Origin: a bacterium
GTDB taxonomy: Bacteria; Cyanobacteriota; Vampirovibrionia; Gastranaerophilales; Gastranaerophilaceae
Length of the DNA stretch: 64,000 bases
Assembly: GCA_017478515.1 (NCBI GenBank)
Contig: JAFVDH010000008.1
Location: 23,363-87,362, forward strand
Direction of reading: 5' to 3'
The position numbers and the translations under genes are program-made. Under the pieces are notes generated by a model. The model saw only the letters and a list, made by a program, of their open reading frames with translations. It had not been told where the DNA came from and ran no database searches. Of this stretch, positions 1-9,378 are shown piece after piece (position 1 is the first letter of the stretch; each line of letters begins with the position of its first letter).

Positions 1-1620
1 AGAAACTCTTTCTATGTTAGTTATGACATCTGAGAGCATAAATCCAAGTTCAATTGTGCATTTGCCCTCTTGAAGCCGTCTTATATGTCTGTCTTTTACT
101 TCTGCTGTCAATATGTCCATAACTTGTTCAAGCGGTTCAACTTTTTTGGCTGCTTCTGTATCGTTATCGCAAAACGCTTTAATTGTGAGTTCTGAAATCT
201 CTGATAATGCACTTACTACAAGCTGAAGCTCTTGTTTTGCTTCATCAGAAAAATGTACTTCTTTTTCATGCATTTCCTGTGCAACCTTTAGAATATTTAT
301 TGCGTGGTCTCCAATTCTTTCAAAATCACCTATAGAATGCAGCAATTTGGAAATTTCGTTACTATCTTTTTCTGACATATCTTTGCTGGACAATTTTACC
401 AAAAATGTGCCTAATTTATCTTCATATGTGTCAATTCGAGGTTCTTTTCTCAATATTTTATCAAGACGTTTCGGGCTGTAATTGTTAATCATTTTTATTG
501 AACGGAACAAGTTTTTCTTTGCCATTATTGCCATTGTATCAGTCATTGCCTTACATTCTGTTATTGCAAATGATGGCGATACAAGCAGTCTTTCGTCCAA
601 AAATACATTTTCTTCATCTTTGTCTGTTTGCGGTTTAACAACTGTTATGGCAAGTTTTTCTATTTGTTTTATGAATGGGAACAAGAAAATAGTTGTCATT
701 ATATTAAATATTGTATGTGATAAGGCTATACCTACAGGTGTTATTGTATTTGTTATAACCGGAGTGTTAAGTATATAATGCTCTAAAATATAGTTGCCTG
801 CAAAAAATAACGGCAAGCAAATTATAACACCTAAAATGTTACAAGAAATATGAGCGAATGCAACACGTTTAGCGTTTGTATTTACACCTATACTTGATAT
901 CATTGCAGTAACACAAGTTCCCACATTCATACCCATAATAATCGGTACTGCCATTCCAAAAGAAATACTTCCGGTTAGTGATAATGCCTGTAATATACCT
1001 ACAGCTGCGGCAGAACTTTGGATTATGCCTGTAAATACTGCACCTACAAGTACACCTAAAATAGGATTTGTAAATGCGGTTAAGATACTTTGGAAATTAG
1101 GCATATCTGCCAATGGCGACATAGATTTGGACATCATTATCATACCGAACATAAGTATGGAAAATCCAACCATTATACCGCCCATACTTTTTCTTCGATT
1201 ATTTTGTGATGCCATCATCATGCATACCCCTACAAGAGCAAAAATCGGTGCAAAACTTTCAGGTTTTAACATTTTTAAGAAAAATCCCGCACTTGCATCT
1301 ATACCGGATAGGGATAATATCCATGCTGTCAGGGTTGTACCGATATGTGCTCCCATAATTACACCTATGGTTTGCCCCAGTTCCATTATGCCTGAATTTA
1401 CCAGACCTACAAGCATTACGGTAAGTGCTGATGAAGATTGTATAGCTATCGTTATTCCTGCTCCCAGCAGCAATCCTTTGTATGGGTTTGATGTCATTTG
1501 TCTTAACATCTTTTCTAATCTTCCGCCCGCTACTTTTTCTAATCCTGATGACATTACATTCATTCCGTATAAGAAAAATGCAAGACCCCCAAGAAGATTA
1601 AATATCGAAAATATGTCCAT
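1..1620 (-). CDS. Na/Pi cotransporter family protein with PhoU-like tail, 3' end outside window
   Basis: This gene runs off the left edge; 540 codons are open from an ATG at 1620. The N-terminal half is a membrane domain of the NptA/Na-dependent phosphate symporter family. It carries the two hallmark inverted-repeat motifs QSSSA (about residues 61-65) and QSSAA (about 201-205), each preceded by glycine-rich helices. From about residue 340 the protein becomes soluble and helical with a PhoU-like pattern (for example ISKLLHSIGDFERIGDHA), as in the long bacterial NptA forms. The expected role is sodium-coupled phosphate movement across the inner membrane, with the PhoU-like part regulatory. The visible part is already close to the usual family length (about 540-560 aa), so only a few residues are probably missing. 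Family call is secure; the transported ion is from family knowledge. Confidence 0.9.
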   Translation of the reverse strand, partial: MDIFSIFNLLGGLAFFLYGMNVMSSGLEKVAGGRLEKMLRQMTSNPYKGLLLGAGITIAIQSSSALTVMLVGLVNSGIMELGQTIGVIMGAHIGTTLTAWILSLSGIDASAGFFLKMLKPESFAPIFALVGVCMMMASQNNRRKSMGGIMVGFSILMFGMIMMSKSMSPLADMPNFQSILTAFTNPILGVLVGAVFTGIIQSSAAAVGILQALSLTGSISFGMAVPIIMGMNVGTCVTAMISSIGVNTNAKRVAFAHISCNILGVIICLPLFFAGNYILEHYILNTPVITNTITPVGIALSHTIFNIMTTIFLFPFIKQIEKLAITVVKPQTDKDEENVFLDERLLVSPSFAITECKAMTDTMAIMAKKNLFRSIKMINNYSPKRLDKILRKEPRIDTYEDKLGTFLVKLSSKDMSEKDSNEISKLLHSIGDFERIGDHAINILKVAQEMHEKEVHFSDEAKQELQLVVSALSEISELTIKAFCDNDTEAAKKVEPLEQVMDILTAEVKDRHIRRLQEGKCTIELGFMLSDVITNIERVS

Positions 1621-2040
1621 ATCTTATTTCTTTCCTTTTATTTATAATTTTACTTCGCTATCTTATTTCTTAATTAAATTATAAATTAAAAGAATTCTGT
1701 TTTAAAATATATGTAAACTTTTTATAATTACGGCATATTTAGATAATTATATACAAGTCTACACAAATAATAAAAATATCATATTCGATATTTCACTTCT
1801 AATTCGTTAATTTCAACCACAACTCTCATAACTCGTGCTAATGCACTCAAACAAATTTGGGCTTGTAATTGTTTCAATAAACGAATTTACGAAGTTCCAT
1901 AAGATATTATATTTTTATTTTTTGTGGAAACATAAATTTATGTAAAATTATATATAATTACCCATATGTATTTTTCAATGCAGTAAAATTTTACTCCCCA
2001 TTTTGTTAGAGTTCAGACACAAATTTGATGAGGGGTAAGT
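1621..2040. other. Intergenic region between the symporter start and the ilvN end
   Basis: This is 420 bases of AT-rich sequence without a convincing reading frame. It should hold the promoter of the minus-strand symporter gene and, at its right end, an imperfect hairpin that may terminate ilvB-ilvN. No tRNA or recognisable riboswitch core was seen. Confidence 0.5.
1990..2037 (-). terminator. Possible terminator after ilvB-ilvN
   Basis: Read on the minus strand, TTACCCCTCAT and ATGGGGAGTAA can pair with one mismatch and one wobble, followed by AAATTTTAC. It sits just after the ilvN stop. The loop is long and the T-run short, so this is a weak call. Confidence 0.35.
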
Positions 2041-2514
2041 TTATTGTCTGCCGATTGCAACTGCTCCGGAACATATTATTTCTTTAATTCCGATAGGTTT
2101 TAGTAATTCAATAAGCGATTTTATGTGATTTTCGTCCCCTACTGCCTGAATAATATATTCTCTTTGTGAAATATTTAAAATCTTTGCTCCAAACAGTTCT
2201 ATCAATTTTATTATTTCTGCTCTGTCATCATCTTTTACTTTTATTTTTACAAACATAAGCTCATGACAAATAGAGTTATCAGGTTTCATTTCCGTAATTT
2301 TTATTATAGGAATAAGTCTGTGAAGCTGTTTTGTTATTTGTTCAATAACTTTTTCGTCACCGGTTGTTACTATTGTTATTTTTGAATGTTCTTTATCAAG
2401 AGTTGTTGATGCCGTAATACTTTCAATGCTGTACCCTCTGCCTGAAAACAGATTTGATACTCTTGAAATTACACCGGTTTCATTTTTTGTTAATATAGAT
2501 AAAATGTGTCGCAT
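2041..2514 (-). CDS. ilvN: Acetolactate synthase small (regulatory) subunit
   Basis: 157 aa, the usual length of the short IlvN/IlvH form. The N-terminal ACT domain is clear (MRHILSILTKNETGVISRV, then GRGYSIESIT), followed by the C-terminal ALS-associated domain. The protein activates the catalytic subunit and confers branched-chain amino acid feedback inhibition. Its start lies 7 bases beyond the ilvB stop, with an AAGGAT ribosome site inside the end of ilvB, so the pair is one transcript and translationally close-coupled. Confidence 0.95.
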   Translation of the reverse strand: MRHILSILTKNETGVISRVSNLFSGRGYSIESITASTTLDKEHSKITIVTTGDEKVIEQITKQLHRLIPIIKITEMKPDNSICHELMFVKIKVKDDDRAEIIKLIELFGAKILNISQREYIIQAVGDENHIKSLIELLKPIGIKEIICSGAVAIGRQ

Positions 2515-2521
2515 AATTTAT

Positions 2522-4240
2522 TTATCCTTTATCTGAAAGTAATACGTTATCAAGCGGTTTACCTGATAATACCCATGGATATACCATTTCCAGAGGTTCT
2601 ATTATAAAATCTATAAATACCGGCCCGTCATATTCAAAGGCTTCTTTTAATGCGGGAACAATTTCTTCTTCTTTTTCTACTCGTATTCCTTTTGCACCAT
2701 AGGCTTCTGCCAACTTAACGTAGTCGGGCGAAGAAATTTTTGTTTGTGAGTAGTGACCGTCGTACAATTTTTCCTGCCATTGTCTTACCATTCCTAAGTA
2801 ACCGTTATCCATTATCATAACTTTTACAGGAAGTTTATAGTCAACGCAAGTCATTAATTCTTGAATATTCATTTGAATTGAACCATCTCCTGCGATACAA
2901 ATAACAGGATTTCCCTGACCTAAAACTGCTCCCATTGCAGCAGGAAAACCAAATCCCATTGTTCCTAAACCGCCTGAAGTTACAAGTTTTCTCGGTTCAT
3001 TAAAGTTAAATGCCTGAACTGTCCACATTTGATGCTGCCCTACTTCTGTCGTTACAATAGGGTTCATATCTTTTGTGTATTCGTATATTCCTGAAAGTAC
3101 GGTGTGTGCATGCAGTTTTTCCGAACGAATTTCGGGGATTGCTCGTTTTGTTTTCCATTCTTTTATTACTTGAAACCACATTTTTTTGAATGTTTCATTT
3201 ACATCGTAATGGTTGCTGTCAAGTTCTTTTAGCATTGTTTGAAGCGTTAATTTTGCATCTCCTACGATAGGTATGTCTACTTGAACATTTTTTGAAATAG
3301 AGCAAGGGTCAATATCTATGTGAATAATTTTTGCATCTTGAGCAAATTTCTTTAAAGAACCCGTTATTCTGTCATTAAATCTTGTCCCTATAGCTAAAAG
3401 TACATCGCAGTCGTTTACGGCAAAATTAGCCCAGTAGTTTCCGTGCATACCGAGCATTCCTAATGACAAATAGTCGTTTGCGGGATATGTTCCGACACCC
3501 ATTAGTGTGTTTGCAACAGGAATTTCAAGTCTTTTTGCAAGTTCTCTAAGTTCATTACAGGCATCTGATAATAAAACCCCTCCTCCTGCTATTATTACAG
3601 GACGTTTTGCTCTGCATAGAAGTTGAACCGCTTGTGTTATTTGTTTTGTGTTACCTTTATAATTTGGCTTATATCCTTGTAAATTTACTTTATCAGGATA
3701 TTCAAATTCGCATGTTGCTGTCATAATATTTTTTGCCAAATCTACTACTACAGGTCCCGGTTTTCCTGTTGTTGCAATATGGAACGCTTCTTTTATTGTT
3801 CGTGTTAAGTCTTTTATATCTTTTACTAAATAATTATGTTTACAGCAGGCACGGGTTATTCCAACGATATCTGCTTCTTGGAATGCGTCGTTTCCTATTA
3901 AATTTGCAGAGACCTGTCCTGTGAATACTACAATTGGGTATCCGTCAAGATATGCATTCGCTATCCCTGTCACTGTATTTGTTGCTCCGGGGCCTGATGT
4001 TACTATTGCTACTCCGCATTTGCCTGATACTCTTGCATAACCCTCTGCTGCGTGTACCGCTGCTTGTTCGTGTCTTACCAGGTAATGTTTTATCTCCGTT
4101 TCATGATACAGTGCTTCATATATGTCAAGTATTGCTCCTCCGGGGTATCCGAATACTTTGTCCACACCTTCTTTTTTTAATGATTCTATAAGTATTTGTG
4201 CTCCTGTTAATGTCTTGGATGCACTTACATCTTGCTCCAT
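2522..4240 (-). CDS. ilvB: Acetolactate synthase large (catalytic) subunit
   Basis: 572 aa, normal for the family. It makes 2-acetolactate or 2-aceto-2-hydroxybutyrate from pyruvate (and 2-oxobutyrate), the first common step of valine, leucine and isoleucine synthesis, using ThDP, FAD and magnesium. The catalytic glutamate lies in RHEQAAVHAAEGYAR near residue 59. The C-terminal ThDP/Mg motif begins GDGSIQMNIQEL and closes with DNGYLGMVRQWQ. It is first gene of ilvB-ilvN and has its own promoter at 4279-4307. No T-box or leader peptide is visible; the untranslated leader is short (about 30 bases). Confidence 0.97.
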   Translation of the reverse strand: MEQDVSASKTLTGAQILIESLKKEGVDKVFGYPGGAILDIYEALYHETEIKHYLVRHEQAAVHAAEGYARVSGKCGVAIVTSGPGATNTVTGIANAYLDGYPIVVFTGQVSANLIGNDAFQEADIVGITRACCKHNYLVKDIKDLTRTIKEAFHIATTGKPGPVVVDLAKNIMTATCEFEYPDKVNLQGYKPNYKGNTKQITQAVQLLCRAKRPVIIAGGGVLLSDACNELRELAKRLEIPVANTLMGVGTYPANDYLSLGMLGMHGNYWANFAVNDCDVLLAIGTRFNDRITGSLKKFAQDAKIIHIDIDPCSISKNVQVDIPIVGDAKLTLQTMLKELDSNHYDVNETFKKMWFQVIKEWKTKRAIPEIRSEKLHAHTVLSGIYEYTKDMNPIVTTEVGQHQMWTVQAFNFNEPRKLVTSGGLGTMGFGFPAAMGAVLGQGNPVICIAGDGSIQMNIQELMTCVDYKLPVKVMIMDNGYLGMVRQWQEKLYDGHYSQTKISSPDYVKLAEAYGAKGIRVEKEEEIVPALKEAFEYDGPVFIDFIIEPLEMVYPWVLSGKPLDNVLLSDKG

Positions 4241-4278
4241 ATCTGTTCCTTTTTCATGAATACTTCTATTGTATTTAT

Positions 4279-4307
4279 TTTATACAATAATTATTCTTTA
4301 AAATCAA
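4279..4307 (-). promoter_or_regulatory. Sigma-70-type promoter of ilvB-ilvN
   Basis: On the minus strand TTGATT is followed after exactly 17 bases by TATAAA, 38 bases before the ilvB start codon. Both hexamers are good matches to the housekeeping consensus. Confidence 0.65.
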
Positions 4308-4414
4308 GAAATAGCCCTTTTTTTATAAATATTTTATTATATTTGTAGTAATTATTTTTAAAAATTTATTTATTATTGGCTGTTTTATATAAATGTCTTA
4401 TAATTTTAGAAAGT

Positions 4415-4786
4415 TTACTCTTCTTCATAAAAAGTTTGTCCGACTTGCGGAAGTTCTGACGAATAAGCTTTTTGTATTTTTATGTTGTTGTTAACAGTAT
4501 TCAATGTGTTTTTTAAATTTTCTTTTATTTGTATAATTGCATCTGATGTTTCTTTAATTTCGTTAAGAGCTTTTATTTCCAACTCTTTGATTTCGGGTTT
4601 TAATTCTTCGGGAATAATTGTTCCTTTTGTTGCCAGTTTAAGTTGTTTGGAAATATTTTTTATTTGGGATGCTTTTTGTACGGCCTCGTTTGTATGTCCT
4701 TGTGTTATTAATTCTTTTACTTCTTCTATAAGATAAAACAACTGTGAATAGAGACTTTTTAATTGTTCAATGGCAGGATTACTCAT
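4415..4786 (-). CDS. Small coiled-coil protein after fliS, FliT-like
   Basis: 123 aa, predicted almost wholly helical (SNPAIEQLKSLYSQLFYLIE at the N-terminus, long Lys/Glu/Ile heptads after). It starts 5 bases after fliS, the position usually held by fliT, whose product is an export chaperone for the filament cap FliD and in some species a regulator. Size and helical character fit FliT, but there is no diagnostic motif, so the name is by position. It ends in an acidic EEE. Confidence 0.5.
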   Translation of the reverse strand: MSNPAIEQLKSLYSQLFYLIEEVKELITQGHTNEAVQKASQIKNISKQLKLATKGTIIPEELKPEIKELEIKALNEIKETSDAIIQIKENLKNTLNTVNNNIKIQKAYSSELPQVGQTFYEEE

Positions 4787-4791
4787 TAATC

Positions 4792-5280
4792 TTATTCTCC
4801 GTCATCATCTTCGTATTCGTCGTCATCTTCATATTCATCATCGTCTTCGTAATCATCGTTTGATACGTATGTATCTCCTCCTGCATTTTGCATCATTGCT
4901 TGTGCTTCGGGCTTTGTCATGTTAATGGCTTGTTTCCATGTTGCTCTTAAATCTACAAGAAATCCCAATACGTGGTGTACAATTTCTTTGTCTTTTTTCA
5001 TGTTTGCATCGACAAGTCTGTTGTACAGGTATTGGTATAATGCGTTTAATCTTACCGCAAAGTCTCCGCCTTGTTCAAAATCTATCGTATTCATAAATTC
5101 CAGCAAAATATGTTCTGCACCTACTATGTTATTATGTATTTCCTGAATATTCTTCTCATCAAGTGCAATTAAAGCCTTGTTTAAAAACTGGATTGCTCCG
5201 TCATACAATAATATTAGCACTTTCTCCGGTGTCGCTGTTTCTACTTCCGTTCTTTGGTATTGTTTTAAATATGGATTCAT
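4792..5280 (-). CDS. fliS: Flagellar export chaperone FliS, with an acidic repeat tail
   Basis: 162 aa. The first 125 residues are typical FliS: NPYLKQYQRTEVETATPEKV, then LLYDGAIQFLNKA, and a four-helix core. FliS binds the C-terminal end of flagellin in the cytoplasm and delivers it to the export gate. Beyond the normal length is an unusual tail of about 25 residues made of near-repeats of Tyr-Glu-Asp-Asp-Asp (YEDDDEYEDDDEYEDDD). Similar Asp/Tyr acidic stretches occur in other proteins of this window. It lies between the FlaG-like gene (12 bases upstream) and the FliT-like gene (5 bases downstream). No flagellin gene is in the window. Confidence 0.9.
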   Translation of the reverse strand: MNPYLKQYQRTEVETATPEKVLILLYDGAIQFLNKALIALDEKNIQEIHNNIVGAEHILLEFMNTIDFEQGGDFAVRLNALYQYLYNRLVDANMKKDKEIVHHVLGFLVDLRATWKQAINMTKPEAQAMMQNAGGDTYVSNDDYEDDDEYEDDDEYEDDDGE

Positions 5281-5292
5281 TTATTCACCTGT

Positions 5293-5766
5293 TTATATTT
5301 TCTTGTTTACAAGTACTCCTGATGATATTTTTAATCGGTCTATAAGTTTTATCATCTCTTTCGCTGTAATTGTTTCTACAGTTTTATCAGTATCTCTATT
5401 ATATAATTCTATTACTTCAGAAAATTTATTCAAGCGTATTCCTAATTTATCTGAAAATTTTGTATAAAAATCAAGGTCTGTTACTTCATTATCTTGAGAA
5501 TTAAGCTCTACAGTATATGGATCTTCGACTTTTGGTTCTTTGCTTTTTCGACGCTTACCCTTTTTTTTCGGCTTACCGGATGTTTGGTCTTTTTCTTTTT
5601 CCTCATCAAGCGTAACTGCTTTTTCGCTATCTGTATTTGCTATCTGGTCGACATTTTTTGTTCCGAGATTTTGACGAATTTCGTGTTCCGTGTTTGCTGC
5701 CATTTGGGCTGATGTTTTATCTTGACCTAATCCTACCTGACTTAATGAAAATCCGTCTAACGCCAT
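5293..5766 (-). CDS. FlaG-like flagellar protein
   Basis: 157 aa. The N-terminal half is low complexity, with a strongly basic block (KPKKKGKRRKSKEPK). The last 60 residues resemble FlaG: a short strand (FSEVIELYNRDTDKTVETIT) followed by the helix AKEMIKLIDRLKISSGVL, the arrangement in which FlaG ends. FlaG influences filament length in several bacteria. Position directly before fliS is typical. The start at 5766 is followed by SLSQVGLGQ and is preceded by an AAGAAAG site. Moderate certainty, resting on the C-terminal domain and neighbours. Confidence 0.6.
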   Translation of the reverse strand: MALDGFSLSQVGLGQDKTSAQMAANTEHEIRQNLGTKNVDQIANTDSEKAVTLDEEKEKDQTSGKPKKKGKRRKSKEPKVEDPYTVELNSQDNEVTDLDFYTKFSDKLGIRLNKFSEVIELYNRDTDKTVETITAKEMIKLIDRLKISSGVLVNKKI

Positions 5767-5788
5767 TTTGTTTCTTTCTTGTAATATC

Positions 5789-5817
5789 TTGCACTAAAAA
5801 TGATTATAATATATAAT
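5789..5817 (+). promoter_or_regulatory. Sigma-70-type promoter for the 5851 gene
   Basis: TTGCAC at 5789, a 17-base spacer, and TATAAT at 5812-5817, 34 bases before the TTG start codon. It lies in the short divergent space between the FlaG-like gene and the 5851 gene. Confidence 0.65.
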
Positions 5818-5850
5818 TAAAAAAAATAGAATATATCGGAGAGTTGATTT

Positions 5851-6603
5851 TTGAAAAAAAGCTTGTTAGATACATTTACAGAAAGATTATTTGAATTTCC
5901 TCTTTGGGTCAAGCAGGTTATATATATTCGCCTGCGTGAACATTTGGAAACTTTCTTGAGTGATGATTTTATCAATGAAAAAAGTCATGAAAATTTTCAC
6001 TTGTATCGTCCGAGCTTGTCTTATATCGGTAAGACTGAACTCTTGGAACGTACTGCCGGTTTGGATACTAATTTGTATACATTTTTAGGTTTGGTTGAAG
6101 AGGGTAATGATATCATTACAATTGCTCTTAACAACTTTTGGACGTTAGAAGAGGTTTCTAAATATTTTATTTTCTGCTGCGAACAGAATTTTATTAAATC
6201 GCCTGTCCCTAATCCTATTATGATTATGGCAGGTTATTTGGCCGGTAAATATCGTACGGGTGAATATTTTAAACGTATCGGCAAAATTAATATTGACCAA
6301 TTGGAACATACTATCAGAATTCAAAAAGAACTTAGAGAAAAAGGCGAAAGACCTCAGTTTGTTGAGTTGATGATTGAATTCGGCTATGTTACGGAAGCTG
6401 ACTCAAAGGCTTTACTTGTTATGAAAGAACAGGCGTCAAAGAGATTTATTCTTGATGTTTCTTTAATTCCTGAGGGAATGTCTCTTGACGGTGCAAGTGT
6501 TGATAAGTATATTGCTGAAGTAAATGATTTAAAACAAGAAAATGCTAAGTTAAAATCTCAATTAAATAAAATTTTATTGTTCTTGAAGAAAAATGCAAAA
6601 TAA
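5851..6603 (+). CDS. Conserved hypothetical protein with C-terminal coiled coil
   Basis: 250 aa, starting at TTG with a good ribosome site (CGGAGAG, about 8 bases upstream). I do not recognise the family. The body is mixed helix without membrane segments (it includes WVKQVIYIRLREHLETFLSD and GRPQFVELMIEFGYVTEAD-like text). The last 35 residues form a short coiled coil (LKQENAKLKSQLNKILLFLK). The middle part, where a rigid helix is followed by 'FGYVTEADSKALL', resembles the type IV pilus or GspE N-terminal 'MshEN' style of motif, but only faintly. Its end overlaps the asparaginase-family gene by 11 bases, so the two are co-translated. Confidence 0.6.
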   Translation: MKKSLLDTFTERLFEFPLWVKQVIYIRLREHLETFLSDDFINEKSHENFHLYRPSLSYIGKTELLERTAGLDTNLYTFLGLVEEGNDIITIALNNFWTLEEVSKYFIFCCEQNFIKSPVPNPIMIMAGYLAGKYRTGEYFKRIGKINIDQLEHTIRIQKELREKGERPQFVELMIEFGYVTEADSKALLVMKEQASKRFILDVSLIPEGMSLDGASVDKYIAEVNDLKQENAKLKSQLNKILLFLKKNAK

Positions 6604-7540
6604 TTATTATAATCCGGTTAAACTTATTGAGCATGTTCGAGATGGGCTTGTTGAACAGGAACATTCCGGATTTGTTGTTCTAAAACTCGGAAGTGAAGAA
6701 ATTGATATAGGAGACAGCTTAAATTATCCTTTTTATCTCCGTTCATGTGCAAAACCGTTACAGGCGGCTATTATGATTGATGAGACGTTGGATGTTAAAC
6801 TTGGTTTGACTTCTGAAGAAATTGCTATTGCCTGTGCTTCACATGCGGGTGAAAAGTGTCATGTTGATGCTGCTAAAAGCTTTTTGGCTAAAACAGGTAT
6901 TGATGAAAGTTTTATAAAATGCGGTTTTCACAAGCCTCTTGCTAAGTCTGTAAAATTTGATAAGGACTCTGTTTTTTATAATAATTGTGTCGGTAAACAT
7001 ATTATGATGCTTGCTTTGTCCGAGCATTTCGGATTTAGTTTGGAGAATTATTATGAAAAAACTCATCCTTTGCAGTTATTAATTAAGAAAAAAGTTTATG
7101 AATTATGCGAGTATGACGGGGATACTCCTGTAACAACAGATGGATGCGGTGTTCCGATTTTTTCTATGCCGCTTAAAAATATGCTTACAGGATTTTTGAA
7201 TTTGTTTTGCAATGAGAAATATTCAAAAATAAAAAATGCATTTTTACATAATCCGTATATAATTGGTGGCGAAGACCGACTTGATACAAAAGTTATGCAA
7301 AATTCTCCAATGTGTACTGCGAAAGTTGGGGCTGGAGGAATTTGTATTGTTGTGAATACTCTTACCTCCGATGGATTTATTGTGAAAATGCTTGATGCTG
7401 ATATGAATGCAAGAGAATTTGTTGTATTAAATCTTTTGAAACAGCTTGGCTGGAGTAATATTGAAATTGATAATTCTATTAAAACTTTGCACAATCAAAT
7501 TGTCGGGAAAAAAGAATTTTTATTTGATTTGTACGAATAA
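6593..7540 (+). CDS. L-asparaginase II family protein
   Basis: 315 aa. It matches the small asparaginase family described from Rhizobium etli: HVRDGLVEQEHSGFVVL at the start, then FYLRSCAKPLQA, CASHAGEKCHV, NNCVGKHIMM and TTDGCGVPIFSMP. The conserved serine, lysine and cysteines of the active site region are present. Predicted role: hydrolysis of asparagine to aspartate and ammonia in the cytoplasm. The ATG overlaps the end of the upstream gene by 11 bases. A perfect 19-bp inverted repeat after it probably ends transcription from both sides. Confidence 0.85.
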   Translation: MQNNYYNPVKLIEHVRDGLVEQEHSGFVVLKLGSEEIDIGDSLNYPFYLRSCAKPLQAAIMIDETLDVKLGLTSEEIAIACASHAGEKCHVDAAKSFLAKTGIDESFIKCGFHKPLAKSVKFDKDSVFYNNCVGKHIMMLALSEHFGFSLENYYEKTHPLQLLIKKKVYELCEYDGDTPVTTDGCGVPIFSMPLKNMLTGFLNLFCNEKYSKIKNAFLHNPYIIGGEDRLDTKVMQNSPMCTAKVGAGGICIVVNTLTSDGFIVKMLDADMNAREFVVLNLLKQLGWSNIEIDNSIKTLHNQIVGKKEFLFDLYE

Positions 7541-7558
7541 ATCATAAGTTTTTAGAAT

Positions 7559-7598
7559 ATAGGCGGCGGTTAAGATTTTAATCTTAACCGCCGCCTAT
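7559..7598. terminator. Bidirectional terminator between convergent genes
   Basis: A perfect 19-bp inverted repeat (arms 7559-7577 and 7580-7598, TT centre), GC-rich at its base (GGCGGCGG/CCGCCGCC), lies between the asparaginase-family gene and argS. A T-rich stretch follows on both sides. Confidence 0.7.
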
Positions 7599-7630
7599 GT
7601 CTATTTTAATCATCTTTTTATATTGTCGTT

Positions 7631-9316
7631 TTACATTTTTTCAGGTGCTGTAACGGCAAGTATATCAAGGGCTTGTTTTAATATTGATTTTGTCGCATAG
7701 ACTATTGATAATCTTCCTTTCATTATATTTTTATCTTCAACCAGTACCCTGTTTTTTGTATAGTATGAGTGAAATTCTGATGCAAGTTCAGATAAATATC
7801 TGCATATTGTGTATACGCTTCTTGTTTGTTCCGAAAGGATTATTGTTGACTTAAAGTCTTCTAATTTTAATATTAATGACTTAGCATTTTCTACGTCATC
7901 TATAATGCTTTCCGCTTTGAAGTTTTCTATTGTTTTGTTGAATTCATCTTCTGTCAAAGGTGCTGCAATTTTTTCTCCTGTTTCGGTATTAATCTTGTCA
8001 TTAATTGTGTTTCTTAGGATAGAGCAGGCTCTGGCATGGGCATATTGAACATAGAATACGGGATTTTCATCCGTAGATTTTTTCGCAAGTTCAATATCAA
8101 AATCAAGCGTATTGTTGATATCTCTCATACACATCCAAAATCTTGTTGCATCTACGCCTACTTCTTCAATTAAATCATCAAGGGTTATCATATTTTTACG
8201 TTTACCCATTCTTGTTTGTTCGCCGTTTATGACAAGATTTACAAGTTGTCCCAGTAAAATTTCAAGTTTTTCGGAATTATATCCAAGTGCTTCAAGAGAT
8301 GCCTTTACTCTTGCAACATAACCATGATGGTCTGCACCCCAGATATTTATTAATCTTTCAAATCCTCTGTCAAATTTATCCTTATGGTAGGCAATATCTG
8401 CTGTTAGGTAGGTATTTGAACCATCTGCTTTTTTTATTACTCTGTCTTCATCATCGCCGTATTCCGATGATTTAAACCATATTGCACCCTCTTTTTCATA
8501 TAGTTTTCCGCTTTCTTCAAGTTTTTTATATGAATTTTCAACTTTTCCTGAGGTATGCAAATCCAGTTCAGAATAAAATTTGTCAAAGTGTACTCTGAAT
8601 TTGTTTAGTAATTCTTGTTGTAATCTTTCCATTTCTTTTTTTGCATAATCCGAAAGAATTTTTACATCTTCGGTATATTCGTTTTCTTTTAAGAATTTTT
8701 CCGCTACGGGAATTAAGTATTCACCTTGATAGTAGTTTTTTCTTTCAAGTTCATCTTGAGGAAAATCAACATTTTCACCTTTTAATTGTTTAAGTCTTAT
8801 AAGCAGAGAATTTCCTAATTTTTGAATTTGAGAGCCTGCATCGTTTATGTAAAATTCCTGATAGACATCATGTCCGTAGAATTTCAAAAGATTTGCAAGA
8901 GCACTTCCCATTGCTGCCCATCTGCCGTGACCGATATGAAACGGCCCTGTAGGGTTTGCTGATACGTATTCTAAATTTATTTTTTCAGGTTTTATGTTTT
9001 TGGGCTTTGCAAAATTTTGACCTTGCTTAATAATTTCTTCAATCGTTTCTGCAAGCATTTTTCTTCCAAGTTTAAAATTTATAAATCCGCCAATCAGATT
9101 TACTTCGTAGCCGTCTTTAGAAAGATATTTTTCTATATTTTGAGCGATAGCCGGCGGAGCAGTTTTTAATTCCCTTGCAAGCGGTGATACATTTATTGCA
9201 AAATCTCCAAAATCTGAATTTTTTGGTTTTTCTACCCTTAGATTACATTCTTGAATGTCAGGATAGGCTTGTTTTAATGCGGTTTTTGTTTCGTTTTCAA
9301 AAAATTGTTTATACAT
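7631..9316 (-). CDS. argS: Arginyl-tRNA synthetase
   Basis: 561 aa, usual length. The N-terminal additional domain of ArgRS comes first, then the class I signature NPTGPFHIGHGRW with HIGH near residue 129, and a KMSK-type loop (TRMGKRKNMITLDDLIEEVG). The C-terminal anticodon-binding (DALR) domain ends the protein. It charges tRNA-Arg in the cytoplasm. It is transcribed alone, divergently from mgtE, from a 62-base AT-rich gap. Confidence 0.97.
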   Translation of the reverse strand: MYKQFFENETKTALKQAYPDIQECNLRVEKPKNSDFGDFAINVSPLARELKTAPPAIAQNIEKYLSKDGYEVNLIGGFINFKLGRKMLAETIEEIIKQGQNFAKPKNIKPEKINLEYVSANPTGPFHIGHGRWAAMGSALANLLKFYGHDVYQEFYINDAGSQIQKLGNSLLIRLKQLKGENVDFPQDELERKNYYQGEYLIPVAEKFLKENEYTEDVKILSDYAKKEMERLQQELLNKFRVHFDKFYSELDLHTSGKVENSYKKLEESGKLYEKEGAIWFKSSEYGDDEDRVIKKADGSNTYLTADIAYHKDKFDRGFERLINIWGADHHGYVARVKASLEALGYNSEKLEILLGQLVNLVINGEQTRMGKRKNMITLDDLIEEVGVDATRFWMCMRDINNTLDFDIELAKKSTDENPVFYVQYAHARACSILRNTINDKINTETGEKIAAPLTEDEFNKTIENFKAESIIDDVENAKSLILKLEDFKSTIILSEQTRSVYTICRYLSELASEFHSYYTKNRVLVEDKNIMKGRLSIVYATKSILKQALDILAVTAPEKM

Positions 9317-9378
9317 GTTTATTTCTCCATTTAAAATTTATTATAAATAAAAAAAAATATTTAAGATATAATTAAATT

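Noticed and set aside
482..1684. Plus-strand frames at 482-778 and 1025-1684
   Set aside because: They lie opposite the Na/Pi cotransporter gene and have the hydrophobic, low-information text of an antisense membrane-protein frame.
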